From: Anthoceros angustus | Lineage: Eukaryota; Streptophyta; Anthocerotopsida; Anthocerotales; Anthocerotaceae | Length of the DNA stretch: 64,000 nt | Direction of reading: 5' to 3' | Assembly (NCBI GenBank): GCA_010909165.1 | Contig: MU008176.1 | Span: 550,856-614,855, forward strand | Shown here: piece by piece, positions 36,293 to 47,543 of the stretch | Layout of the letters: each line of letters begins with the position of its first letter | How positions within the stretch are numbered: the first letter of the stretch is position 1 | Made by a program: the position numbers and the translations under genes | The notes under the pieces: generated by a model | What the model was told of the DNA's origin: nothing | The model's database searches: none | What the model saw: only the letters and a program-made list of their open reading frames with translations

Positions 36293-37298
36293 ACACAAAA
36301 AAAGTGGGACGGAGAACGGTATTCCATAGTCCTCCTAGGTAGTTATTTTTTATATTATGAATATTACCACAGTCATAATATAAATTTAAACCTCTCCAAA
36401 CAAAGATATTTAAATTAAATAATTCATAATGATTAATATTACCTATATAATCATCAAAGGAAAAGGGATCTTCATATACCTAGCAGAAAAATATCGGTGA
36501 TTCCATCTACACCATAAGGTGGAGAACTATGTCTTTAAAATATTCGACCCAAAATCTTCACCTTCTCCTAAAATATCAAAATAACGTATGTGGAGAAGCC
36601 TACCTATCTCCTAAAATATAAAAACAAGGTATGTGGAAAAGCCTACATGTCTCGGAGTTGTTGAAGAAGCTGAAAAAACCTAATGACATATTTGATTATT
36701 GTCAATTCATGGTCTTGCTTCCATCCACCACTTTAAAGGGCATATTGGTAGCTAAAAATTTCTCTGAAAACATTAGCCCTAAACCTGACATCATTTTCCT
36801 TCAGAATCTCAACATATCCCCGAGTGGGAAGGGCAGCAGCAAGCAAGTAGAATGCGCTGCGGGAGGAGCAGAGGCATACCTTTCGCTGACATACCTTTCG
36901 CTCAGGCGCCCAATTTTTAGTCTCTCTCTCCAGGATTCATGGGTACATTAACCCCTAAACGACACAACGACTCAATTTTCAATGTATGAAACGACTTATT
37001 GGCAAGCATTTCGATCACCGAAGATTTTTTAGCTATTATTAGAATCATGCATAACATAGTTGTTGGATAGAGACTCGCTTGGTCATAATTTTAAAAAACT
37101 AATAAAATAATAAAATATTATTCCATATTATTAGTATGAAATATAGCCCATAATGGCCTTCATTCTGGGTTAATTTCTAAATCATGTTCCAACTCCAAGG
37201 TGAGTAGAGTCGGTTCTTACATTATAGTGAAGATATTACAATTGGAAAAGTAAATGGGGGCATGGCACTTCTATCAAGTTGCCCAATGTTAAGGGATT
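36293..37298. other. AT-rich DNA, no gene assigned
   Basis: One + frame at 36631-36951 (106 codons) begins with a basic helix-like stretch, MWKSLHVSELLKKLKKP, but has no recognisable domain. Treat it as unassigned. Confidence 0.3.
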
Positions 37299-37596
37299 GT
37301 CATGGTGTGTGACACTAATTTCAGTGCTTGGGTTTAGTATTTAATTAGTTTTAATTAATATAATTACTTATATAAATATATAATTAATATTAATTAATCT
37401 AAAGTGCTTATCTTAATTAAGCTTTGATTCGTGTTAAATAAACATGGTTAGCAATAGCTAAGTGGATAAGCACGAGTAATATGCTTTAGGATGTTCCTTA
37501 CATATTATAGTGTATTCTTAGGATATTTTTGCCATATGCTGATGGCAATAGAATATCTTAGGAATATGCCGATGTTGAGGGCTAGTATATATAGAC
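37299..37596 (+). repeat. Repeat family R, copy A (left flank of the TIR element)
   Basis: AT-rich DNA with TTAATTAATCTAAAGTGCTTA and TTAGCAATAGCTAAGTGG, ending GAGGGCTAGTATATATAGAC. It closely matches copy C (44723-45025, same strand) and copy B (43617-43925, inverted). It ends exactly where the terminal inverted repeat of the 4.66-kb element begins. Confidence 0.85.
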
Positions 37597-37625
37597 AACA
37601 CCATAATGTTCTTTCCGTCGAAATA
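37597..37625 (+). repeat. Left terminal inverted repeat
   Basis: Begins AACACCATAATGTTCTTTCC. It matches the reverse complement of the right end with about two substitutions over 29 bp. Confidence 0.85.
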
Positions 37626-37982
37626 ATGAATGCCGGTTCCGGAAACATTGCCGCCGGTTCTTCTTTCTTATCCCCTTACCAATTCGACTCTTAAGTAAGA
37701 CAACGCAAACGACTGGACCGCACTATGCATGCAAGACTCAATAAAGCCTAGTTTACAGGATACGGCTATTTCATTTAATGGACCGATAGAATATACTTTA
37801 CTTGTTTTTGGCCCACACAATCGGTATATTCGTAAGAGAAAACATAAACATTTATTGAAAACGTTCCGGGCACCGTTCAAGTCATTACCCTAAACCCATA
37901 GTAGGATGCCGGCATACCGGTGGCCTTGCACATAAAAACACATAGTCAAACCGTTGATAGCCAATGCTAGGTTTCTAGGGCA

Positions 37983-39409
37983 TTACATGTGTCCTAGTTG
38001 GGGATCAACCTGGGATTCTGCTACACACATGCCAGAGACACTGTCAGGGACGACGGTAATGTTTCTAAGGCGACTGTCATCTGCGTCTTCGAAAGTGTCT
38101 ACTGCCTTCATTGCATCTGCATCATCTTCCTCTATCCCATCAACTTCTGATGTAGAAGGCCATGCTGTGTCTAGTGTTTGTTGACCCTCATCCAAAAGGT
38201 CTCCAATATGTTCTTTCATTCTCCTGGCGACAAGAGGCACAATCTGAGCCTTTCCAATTTCTTTTTCACTCACGCAAACCTCCTTGGCCCAGAACTGAGA
38301 TATTTCTCGACGGTGCGGCTCATGGGTGAGCTCCTCTTCTGCATCTAGCAATACTTCGTATCCATGCACTCGCTGCGGAATGAACTCTGCACATCTCTTG
38401 TTAGCCTCAATAGAAATACAATGGCGGCCAGACAACAAAGCAGCCATCAAAGATGTCCCACGCCCTGAACAAGCATCCACTATCCAGTCGCCTTCCTTAG
38501 AGAATGTCTTGATGAGCTTCATCATTAACCCCAAAGGCCTTTGGCCCTTCTGGCACCACTTCGGCATAGCCTCCCTCACCAAATGGGCATCTTCAACACC
38601 ATGCATGATTATCATCCGATACTGATCACATTCTGTTAAATCATGGAAGGCGTGCAAAACATTTCCACTTGCCAAACATCAAAACGTCGTCGCCGGGCCT
38701 TCTCGAAACCACAGTGGTACATCCATCACAAACAAAGAGTACCTTCTCTTCCTCACGTGCATATCGAGGATATCGTCCATGTACCTGATATTGCACCTTT
38801 TTCTCAGAATGTGGAACAGTGAATTGAAGTAGTCCATCCTCTATGTCTTGGTCGGCTAGTTGTCTTTGCTCATCTTCTAAGCCCTTCCATGTGTTCACCT
38901 CATAAATGAATTGTTGAAAATTCTCAGGGCACTTCGTTAGCACCTCAATATCCTTCTGTCAGAGACATGAAGGAAAAGCAGGAGGGCACGGCATGCCTCC
39001 CTACTGCTGGGCCAAAGGCGCCCGGCATGCAGCGCCCGCCTCAGCGGTGGGGTCCCAAAGGCGCCGATGCAGCGCCTGGCCCAGGCCTAACCTATGATGG
39101 GCGCCGACAAGCGGGCGCCCTCCGTCAAGCCGACGCCCTCCGTCAAGGAGAACATTTCATGCAATTCCAACCACTTCAAAATTGAATTGAAATTACCTTG
39201 CCCTCAAATGCCGTTTGGAATCTAGCAACAACTTCGTCAGTGGAGTGCTGAGGATACTCCTGTCTCACCATCTCGAAAGATGAATACCCGAGGTGCATGG
39301 CCATTGCCACCTGAATGATATGCAACTTTTTTCGCAAAATAATTTCATCCGACATACCCTTCAAATCGATGAGACCAGTGAGCACTTTTTCAGTTGCACT
39401 GATAAGCAT
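37983..39409 (-). pseudogene. Beta-class-like DNA methyltransferase (C-terminal half), transposon-borne
   Basis: The minus-strand gene reads toward the left TIR. Exon 39409-39197 ends FQTAFEGK at a GT donor. A 241-bp intron with a GC-rich insert follows, then an exon from 38955 beginning KDIEVLTKCPENF. Near 38660 one frameshift separates DDVLMFGKW from SGNVLHAFHDLTECD. The last 230 residues carry RPLGLMMKLIKTFSKEGD followed by IVDACSGRGTS and CISIEAN. That is the layout of the C-terminal SAM-binding half (motifs X and I, acidic ribose-binding Glu) of N6-adenine/N4-cytosine beta-class enzymes such as phage Dam-like MTases. Those enzymes carry the catalytic D/N/S-PP-Y/W motif upstream; I do not see it here. 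The tail is acidic. With the frameshift and the missing motif this copy is probably inactive. Confidence 0.65.
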
Positions 39410-39869
39410 TTGCTGCCCGCTTTCGCCTGTTGGAATGCCTTGAAAGCAACACCTCCTATCGACTTGGAGGCGGACCTGGAGGACTTTGGTGCTGATGACG
39501 TGGTTGTCTCGAACACGGAGAGTCAGTTCTCAGAACAGGCTCTTGGTTCAATGGATATAGTGACACAAGAGTACATCTTGGCAAATGTTTAGACGGCGGA
39601 TCCGGAAGATTAGGTCTGATAGTACAGTGTTTGCAGTTGTTGTTGTGGGTGTGAAACCTTTTTCGAAGAAGAATGATGAAAACCAGGTGTGGACATAAGG
39701 GTGCATTGAAGAGGGAAGGTAGATTAATCATAAATGCATGGCTATGCAAAGGAGGTAAGATGGAAAGAGAATGATACCCACAGGGGGAGAGATAGAGTTA
39801 CTAGTAACTGCTATGTAGGAAAAGCAAGAGGGGAAGAATAAAATACCGGTGGGAGAGGGGAGCTCATTG

Positions 39870-41000
39870 TCACAATCATATTGCAACACAAAGAGGGAAA
39901 CAATAAAGAAATGGGTGTCATACTGGAGCTGGCTATCGACGGCATGGACCAAAAGAAGACCGAGCTGCCCCATTTCATTCGATACCCAAAAGATTTATCG
40001 GACGATTCACTTATTAATGTTCATGTAGTAGTGTGGTATAATTACACTTTCAAGGCGAGAGCGTATTTGCATTATGCCAATTTATGGAATGGCGAATCTT
40101 ACTATCAACATAATTCAAGATGTCATATTTTCATATGAAGGGGTGCTTCCTAAAGTGCTTTATCTCCAGCTTGACATGCTCGTTGACCTCAATATGCTTG
40201 TTGACCTTCAAGTGTTTGTTAAAGTGAAGGTTAGTTTCCTTCTGGTTGGTCACACACATGATCAAGTAGATCAAATGTTTTCTTGTTTCTCGAAGCTTCT
40301 GAGACACAAAGAAGCTTTTACAATAGATACACTGGCGGACATTTTGACAGCATCATTCACTCCAAAACCGGAAGTGAAGATTATAACGGAAGTAGCTGAC
40401 TTTCGTTCATATGTATGGCCGATCAAGAAAGGAGCAAGAGGATATGCATACAAGGCTGCAGTAAAATAGCTGAACAACCTTTCCTTCCAACATCAATTCA
40501 AAATCACACGGGAAGAACGGCAAGACCATGGCCACGTTTACATTGTTCCACGATGGATATTCCACTTCACCGATCAGGAATCGAAGATGGTTTAGAATTT
40601 TTGAACTTCGTTCCCACCATTGCAGTTGGTCCAGCTCTGCTTATATATGGCTTTGAAAGCAAAAGACAAAAAGGGGCAAGATGGAGGTCTGTCGCCCATA
40701 GAAGGTGTGGCACACTTGAAGAATAGGTTATTGAACTTGAGGACGTACATAACGGCGGCCGAGAGAGTGTGGTGGAGGTTGTTTTGGGTTGATCAGGAGG
40801 GAATCGCCATTATTGTGGAGAACAACATAGCTCTTGTGCTGAAACAGCCATGGAGATGGTACAATAGAGCGGAGGCATAGGCGAACTTGCCTCCGCTTCA
40901 AGTCCCTGAAGAGATTGTCCTTGACAAAGCATTACTCAGAGAGGTACCCCAACGCGATATGTATTTGGGGGCATATCGAATATTAATTATATGACAACAA
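39870..41000 (+). pseudogene. DUF7869-type transposon protein, broken
   Basis: The plus strand can be followed through several frames: AIDGMDQKKTELPHFIRYPK, then a frameshift, ANLTINIIQDVIF and LPKVLYLQLDM. An apparent internal deletion follows, then FLLVGHTHDQVDQMFSCF, DTLADILTASF, a stop at 40467, EFLNFVPTIAVGPAL and finally QVPEEIVLDKALL. The GHTH-x-x-(I/V)DQ-x-F block and its spacing match a family I know as DUF7869, found in plant and other eukaryotic mobile elements. Its biochemical role is not established to my knowledge; a nuclease or transposase fold is assumed. It sits on the strand opposite the methyltransferase-like gene, inside the same TIRs. At least two frameshifts, one deletion and one stop mark it as dead. 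Confidence 0.65.
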
Positions 41001-41363
41001 ATTGAAAAATGAATGGGGATATCAAGGAGATACGGAAAGGAATGTTCATCGCTACTCCATGTGCAGGAGACGCACATAACATGCCAGGCCGGTTGTTTTT
41101 TCCCAGAATTTTACTGTGGCTGGCCGTATACTAGGTGCACGTTGTCTGTGGGCGCCGGCATGTCGGCGCCCATACACTCCCCGCACCCTATGTACAGAGA
41201 GGAACTTCTATCCATTCCCATCTCGCGTGGTTAGCGCGATAACAAGAAGCAACAACTGCATTTTACTGCCGAGTTCATGGGCATATTAATAAACCTCATG
41301 CCTTGGGACAATACGACAATGAGCAGATGTGGGTGACACTTTTGTGAGTGCGGGAGCTTTGTC

Positions 41364-42150
41364 TCAGGTTTGAATTGATAACATCGTATTAATGAGCGGC
41401 AAGAATAAAGTCGGCGCTGTTTCAGCCTTCTTAGGGTGAGTCCCATAGAGAACTATATAATTGTGAATATCTACTACTTGCCATGCTCGCCTATTTTCCA
41501 AGGGCATGTTCTCAGACAGTTTGGCCCTTTCAAACATCTGGCAGACAATTTCACTCCTCGCCAGACTGAATTCCTTCATCCAATATAGGACCTCCGTCAT
41601 GACTTCACAGTCATCGTCCTCTCCTGGTTGCAGAAAAGGGCGAAGCTGATTTAGTTTTGCGAATGGCCTTCTTATCTGAAGCATACAAGTGTTTCCTTCC
41701 ATTCAAGTTGAATCCATAATAGAGAATTATAGTCTTGTCCACAAACAACCGTTGGATGTTCTTTGGTAATCCTCTTTTTCCCACCTGCTTCCCATGTCCC
41801 GTTTGTCGTGCGTCTGGTCCCCGAACAAAAAATTCTTCAACATATTTCCCTTCAAACGCATCAGTGTGCTCAGTTCTGTACCAGTGGACCATTAGCGAAG
41901 GCTTCTCACAATCAAAGTCCACGCTGTCCACCTTCCCAATCCAAAATGCCCTGCGTATAAAAAATGCATATTGCAAAGCATAGCAGGCCCTCTGTAACCC
42001 CCGGCCAACATGGACTCAAATATGGGCATGTTTTGCAGGCAAAATTGCATTCAGTCTTCCAACAAATCCCTTTGTTTGGCCACCCCATGTCATGAACTCA
42101 TGTTCAAGTACCTGTGGCACCCTTTTTTTCCCTCTTACTTTCGAACAAAT
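41364..42150 (-). pseudogene. Minus-strand ORF set near the right TIR, with a possible BAH/chromatin-reader-like segment
   Basis: Reading inward from the right end: RGKKRVPQVLEHEFMTWGG, a stop or intron near 42010, then RRAFWIGKVDSVDFDCEK, LMVHWYRTEHTDAFEGKY and VEEFFVRGPDA. After a frameshift near 41690 comes EVLYWMKEFSLARSEIVCQM. The FWIGKV...VHWY...F pattern resembles the strands that begin BAH domains and similar short beta-barrel modules. I cannot confirm the family. It may be the 5' part of the methyltransferase-like gene, since both read on the minus strand and together span the element, or a separate gene. Confidence 0.4.
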
Positions 42151-42223
42151 AGTCCAAGAAGGGTTTGAGTGCCCATGTTGCCGCCGGTTATTTGTATAAA
42201 GTGGGAAAACGCCGCTTCCTGTT

Positions 42224-42252
42224 TATTCCGACAGAAAGAACATTATGGTGTT
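42224..42252 (-). repeat. Right terminal inverted repeat
   Basis: Ends GAAAGAACATTATGGTGTT, the reverse complement of the left terminus. AGACCC follows, repeating the AGAC that precedes the left end. Confidence 0.85.
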
Positions 42253-42375
42253 AGACCCTTTCACAAAAGACAAGCTCATATCAAGAGTGTTGTGAGGAGG
42301 CCAAAGCTATGACTCCGAGAGCAATGTGTGAAGAATTTACGTGTTTGTTCTCGTGGGGGGAGTGTGTTTGTGCCA
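42253..42375 (+). repeat. Right flank of the insertion, related to the sequence after the empty site
   Basis: AGACCCTTTCACAAAAGACA and the following words (GAGTGTTGTGAGGAGGCC, GTGTGAAGAATTTACGTG) match 45022-45155, where the copy continues uninterrupted from repeat R. Confidence 0.85.
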
Positions 42376-43616
42376 CGACGTGCGCTTCCTGGTGTGCCTA
42401 GGGCTCGATCGATCTGCCTCTTGCTCACACCAATGTGCCGCAAAAGCGTTGAAACCAAGTGGTTGCCTTAGATGTCTTCAGACAAGATGATGTTAAACAG
42501 GGTGTTCCTCGCTTGCAGATGTAAGGTCAAGGAACTGGTGGGCTAATTTGCGAGCCACATCCTACTTCCGATGCGTAGAGCATTCCCGAACACTAGAATT
42601 TGCAGCAAGAGCCCGCTAACGCTCTCTATGCCCCTGAACTCGGACACTTGATGCCTTCACACCCGCATCTTCTAGCCTGACCAAAGCAGTAGCTAAACCT
42701 GCCCTTTGTTCATCTTCTGCTACTTGAGGCTCCTCCCCTGATCTCTGCTCCTGTGGCATTCGCAAATGGATTGCTACTCTCCTTCCTTGGAGCTCCAAAG
42801 AACTTGCTTCAGTGCGAGTTGCTTCTATTTGTAGAGAAAGTGCTCGCCATTCTCGCAAACGCCGTTTGTTCACGGACCTGACCTTGTTACCGTTTGTGCA
42901 GGTACCAGTGGTTTTGAAGGTTCATGTGACTTAGTCACCATCAACCCAGCGGAGTCATTGGGCGCCCCAAATAAACAGCAGCAAAAAGAAAAGCCCTTTA
43001 CCGGCACTCACAGCTACATTGTGGAGGTATCGGGCTCCGAACACTACTAGCAGCACATGCAGCCCACGTTCGGCTAGAGTGTGCCTGGCAGACATCTTAA
43101 AGCCTCCTCAGCCCCGACCTTTGCCTGGGACCTCCTGCACTCTCAATTGACCTTACCACTGCAATGCCTACATACAAAAAAACCACCACACCATCATCTT
43201 CTAGCATGTTGGCCTCCTCACTTTCGTGGCGTCACGAACCAAGTCTACTTCCTCACAGCGGGTGGTGTGCCGCAAGCATTTGGGTCGTTGACTTAAACCC
43301 TGCCGACCCCGTTACCCATGTTCAAAGTCTTAAAACTTGTTTTGAACTTGCGCATGGGCAGGCAGGTTCCCCCTGGTTCGTAAAAATATCGTGACAAATG
43401 GTTGCTTAGTGAGACAATGCCCGTCCCAAGTAGTCTCAATATTCATAGTTTAATTTTAAATTTTATTCCTAGGTAAAAGTAATCTATTTCTATACTCTGT
43501 AAAAAAATCAGATAGTTTAGTCAAGAAATAAATTAAATAAAATTATTAACGTTATGTAATGACAAAATAATAGCCTTTCAGCTTTTTCTCACTAATGTCT
43601 GCACCAAACCGTGCTT
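42376..43616. other. No gene assigned
   Basis: The only notable frame is 42616-42873 on the minus strand (85 codons; charged and probably helical, RLREWRALSLQIEATRTE...). It could be a relic of a retroelement gag. Nothing else is recognisable. Confidence 0.3.
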
Positions 43617-43925
43617 GCACCCAGCCCTCGGCATCGGCATATTCCTAAGATATCCTATTGCCATTAGCATATGCCACAAATATCCTAAGAATACACTATA
43701 ATATGCAAGAAATGTCCTAAAGCATATTACTCGTGCTTACCCACTTAGCTATTGCTAACCATATTTAATTAGCACTAACCAAAACTTAATTAACATAAGC
43801 ACTTTAGATTAATTAATACTAATTACTTACTTAAGATTTGTTACTTACTTAAAGATATGTGATCATATTAATTAAGCTAATCAAACACTAAACCCAAACG
43901 CTCATATTAGTGTCGCATGGCATGA
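43617..43925 (-). repeat. Repeat family R, copy B (inverted)
   Basis: The reverse complement of this segment reproduces the landmarks of copies A and C (AGTAATATGCTTTAGGA, TTCTTAGGATATTTGTGGC, GCCGAGGGCT). Copies B and C therefore form an inverted pair about 0.8 kb apart. Confidence 0.8.
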
Positions 43926-44204
43926 TAGCTGTCGCACGAGGTAAGCACTTGCATTCATATGAGCACTTCCTCAACAGACAACCAAGCAAAACAAATCTAA
44001 TATGCAAATATAGGTGCAAACCAATCCCCCCTAATAATGTGAGTCTCCAAGTCAAAACATTATCAATAGTAGGACTTCACATGTACGCACCTCATGTAGC
44101 GCATTCTGCACAAAACCATTCTTCTTTAGGCCTCGTCTAGAGGTTATGAACCTTGTCCATGAGTGCTATATACAAACTTGGCATATGATGAGCATACCCG
44201 AAAT

Positions 44205-44722
44205 CCTGTTGTGCACCAGTCGTGCGATCAGTACTGGAATGGGGTGGAGTGTGTCATGCCGTGTGACATAGTTAAGCACCCTAGGCATGGATCCGTACCA
44301 AGTGGGGAGTGTCATGCCATATGACACTAGTTAAGCACCCTAGGCATGGATCAGTACTAGGATGAGGTGAGTCATGCCCGTGTGACACTAATATGAGCGT
44401 TGGGTTTCATGTTTGATTAATGTTAATTAATCTAATTACATATATAAGTAAGTGATTAGTATTAATTAATCCAAAGTATAAGCACCCTAGGCATGTATGA
44501 CACTAGTTAAGCACCCTAGGCATGGATCAATATTGGGATGGGGTGTGTCATGCCGTGACACTAATATGAGCACTTAGGTTTCGTGTTTGATTAGTATTAA
44601 TTAATCTAATTACTTATATAAGTAAGTAATTAACATTAATTAATCTAAAGTGTAAGCACCCTAGGCATGGATCAGTATTGTGATGGGGTGTGTCATACCA
44701 TGTGATACTAATCTCACTGGTG
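44205..44722 (+). repeat. Degenerate tandem repeat containing GCACCCTAGGCATGGATC
   Basis: GCACCCTAGGCATGGATC with GATGGGGTGTGTCATGCC and GTGACACTAATATGAGC-like words occurs about four times. It alternates with blocks of TTAATTAATCTAATTACTTA also found in repeat R. The repeat is non-coding. Confidence 0.75.
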
Positions 44723-45155
44723 TGTCATGCCATGTGACACTAATCTCACTGCTTGGGTTTAGTATTGAATTAGTGTTAATTAATCTAATTACTTATATAA
44801 GTAAGTAATTAGTGTTAATTAATCTAAAGTGCTTATGTTAATTAAGCATTGATTCGTGTTAAGTAAACATGGTTAGCAATAGCTAAGTGGATAAGCACGA
44901 GTAATATGCTTTAGGATATTCCTTGCATATTATAGTATATTCTTAGGATATTTTTGGCATATGTTGATCATGAGGCAATAGGATATCTTAGGAATAGCCT
45001 ATGCTGAGGGCTAGTATAACTAGACTCTTTAACAAAAGACAAGTTCATATCATAGCTTGTCCTCTAGATATGCAATGCAAGAGTGTTGTGAGGAGGCCAA
45101 AGCCATGACTCTGAGAGCGATGTGTGAGGAATTTGCGTGTTCGTTCTCATGGGGA
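44723..45155 (+). repeat. Repeat family R, copy C: empty insertion site of the TIR element
   Basis: The left part (44723-45025) matches copy A to its end at AGAC. The right part (45026-45155) matches 42257 onward. The join reads CTAGTATAACTAGACTCTTT, with a single AGAC and no element. This is the unoccupied paralogous site of the 37597-42252 insertion. Confidence 0.85.
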
Positions 45156-45254
45156 GAGTGTGTTCGTATTAGGCAAGTTAGGCGATGCTAAGGCGCGCAA
45201 GGCTTAGTGTGCTAGGCTTGTTAGGCGTGCTAGTGTCCTAAGTGTGCTAGGCGG

Positions 45255-45333
45255 TTTTGTTCACTCGGATATTTGTGGTCCATTTCCACATTCTTCAAAT
45301 CAAGGGTATCAATATTTTGTTGCCTTGATTTTT
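45255..45333 (+). pseudogene. Ty1/copia integrase core fragment
   Basis: Translation from 45259 gives VHSDICGPFPHSS then NQGYQYFVAL. This matches the start of the copia integrase catalytic core, where HxDxxGP holds the first catalytic Asp. The similarity fades after about 25 codons. It is an isolated scrap with no LTR or reverse transcriptase nearby. Confidence 0.65.
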
Positions 45334-47543
45334 CTGGGCTTGTTCAAGTGCAACACTTACCGACACCGCTTAGCATAATTGAACAGCAATAACCACCCAA
45401 GATGCGATACCAGTAGTAAAACAGCTGATGGTTTCGACACAAACATAGGCTTGAGAAGAAATAGATTGACGACTTCTGGACGAAAGGGTGGATATAATTA
45501 TCAAAAATGAAGGAATACCTGACCAAGATTGAATGCTCTTGATAAGTATGCTGGTGGGGCGTGCAGAAGGAATGGAAACCCTAAAATCACTTGCATTGTG
45601 CATCATGCGCACCAGCTCGTCAGCAAGGGTGTATCCAGAGAGGGCACGACATAGTATCCTGGCAGCACTGTGCAGCAGTACCTGAACCAGTGCAGCATGC
45701 GAAAGTGCTGTTACAACCTCTCTCAGTGACAAGGCCTGCAAACGTGAATGGGTATGTTGTGTCTGCAAAATCGTGGGTAGGAAGAAACACAAATACATTA
45801 AGAAGGTGGCTGACCATCAACATCAAGAGAATTCGTAGGATTAAATGTATCTACGCTGTTTTGTTACTACCTAGCGAACGGAGATGGATTCTTCGTCCCC
45901 GATCTGTGTGCAGCATGTCGTGCCTCTCCACATGAAGTAGAACCTTGTCGCGGACCTTTACTTTCGGCAGTTCCTCATAGTCCCCGGGAGTCTGTCTGCT
46001 CCTTGCCTGCATCTTACATGATGTTCTGTGGAGAGTGCGCTTAATTATGCGCCAAGACTGCAATTGGGGCTGGCATAGGGACCTGGCTAGTAGCCGTCAA
46101 ATGGCACCCGCGTTCCTGGTGCTGTTTGCTCTGTCCTCCACTTCATGACTCTACCGTCGGGTGCAGAATTAGGAAGAGAGTGAGAGTGATGAAATTACTC
46201 GGGTCCGATCCTATCTTTGTTCCATTAACCTCAACCTGAATGTGCTGCCAGTGCTGTCCTTGTTGTGCTTTCGTGTGGGAGTCTGCTATCTCTGGTCACT
46301 ACAGACAGCCACCATCAACGATAGCTCCGCGACATCTACTGTGCTCTACGGAAAAAGTGTGCGGCCACATAAAGACATTAGAAAAAATCCATTCGCTACC
46401 ATAAGAAAATGTGGAAGGCAAACCCCCTTACTCTATCACAACCAGTAACAGGGGCTACCACTGCATGCTCGGCAGCTCTGCCAAGACGGACTGAATACCT
46501 ATACAGGACACGGCCAATCCCGACGGCACACGGCAACCATATCATGGGCAGCCTGTCGCTTACTGGTTACTATTTGGCACTATGCACACTGTACATTGCG
46601 GAATCGTCTCACAAGAGATGCTCCTTCATCTGTCCAGACTCAACACTGGGAGGATGCGCATCTTCTGGGCCAAGTGGGGCATGTGCTTGTACACGTACGA
46701 AAGTTGTGCAGCAAGAGATTTCAAATCTCAGCTGAATGGGAACACTGTTCATGGGTTTGTTGCCTCATAGCACCAATTTACATCAAAGATGAGCATGATG
46801 CCCTCCTGGGTCTTCGTGCAGCGTTAGAGGTCGGTTGGTCCATGTGAACAACAATGGCTTCAATGGCATCATACTGCCAGCTTTATTGTACTGCAGAAGA
46901 CCTTGACAATGAATGGCAGCAGATTCAACATGTTGCCTGCCTAGACCTGCTGAAAAGATCCTGCCCCCACCAAAAGTCGCGGACTTCTTCACCAGAATAA
47001 AGACGTGCAAAGCTTGCCTTGCAGAACTTCGCACACCTAAAGTGTTCTACACCAGCAGCTGTGCCGTTCCTCAAGTACATGGTTACAAGCAGAGATTAGA
47101 GCAAGCAGCCTATCCATCTGCTGGGGAAAAGAGGCAACCCAGGGATTGAATTTGTCAGAACGGGGTTGTCGAGAGACATGGTTGCCAGACTGGAAGCCTC
47201 TTAACACTCCTCCGGATGATGTCAAGCACATATGCACAAATCCGAGGGGGCTGGCCAGCTCACAATGCCTGTAGCCTGTGAAGATGTAGGGAGAACTATC
47301 CCTAGGTGTTCCTCAAATACATCCGGGGCCAGAACCATTGTGTCGTTTCCGTCAAGCACAGCACAGATCTTGAATCCTAGTGGTGAAGGCACCACTTAAT
47401 TCACATTATAAAGCGAGACATTCCCGTATAGGATCCTGTTCTCGACAACCTGTTCATTAGCAGATCTTCAGAATATGGTGGGGGGTACTCGTCCCTTTTG
47501 GGAAGAGACAAGAAACCAATGGGATCAGTGGGATGGCTGATGA
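45334..47543. other. No gene assigned downstream of the ethylene receptor
   Basis: The part nearest 47.5 kb should contain the receptor's 3' UTR. Minus-strand frames at 45370-45798 and 45851-46063 have splice-like borders, but I recognise no protein and cannot build a gene from them. Confidence 0.3.

Larger units (their letters stand above)
37597..42252 (-). mobile_element. 4.66-kb TIR DNA transposon with methyltransferase-like and DUF7869-type genes
   Basis: The ends are inverted copies of AACACCATAATGTTCTTTC plus about ten further bases (37597-37625; reverse complement at 42224-42252). A second shared block, TTGCCGCCGGTT, lies about 50 bp inside. Direct AGAC flanks both ends (37593-37596 and 42253-42256), as a 4-bp target duplication; TAGAC gives 5 bp if one terminal base is reassigned. 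The flanks join in the related sequence at 45.02 kb, which lacks the element. Inside are minus-strand methyltransferase-like exons (39409-37983), a minus-strand ORF set near the right end (42150-41364) and a plus-strand DUF7869-type pseudogene (39870-41000). I cannot place the element in a named superfamily. Confidence 0.8.

Noticed and set aside
45370-46063. Two minus-strand frames with splice-like borders downstream of the ethylene receptor
   Set aside because: No recognisable protein and no consistent gene model; possible 3' UTR or relic exons.
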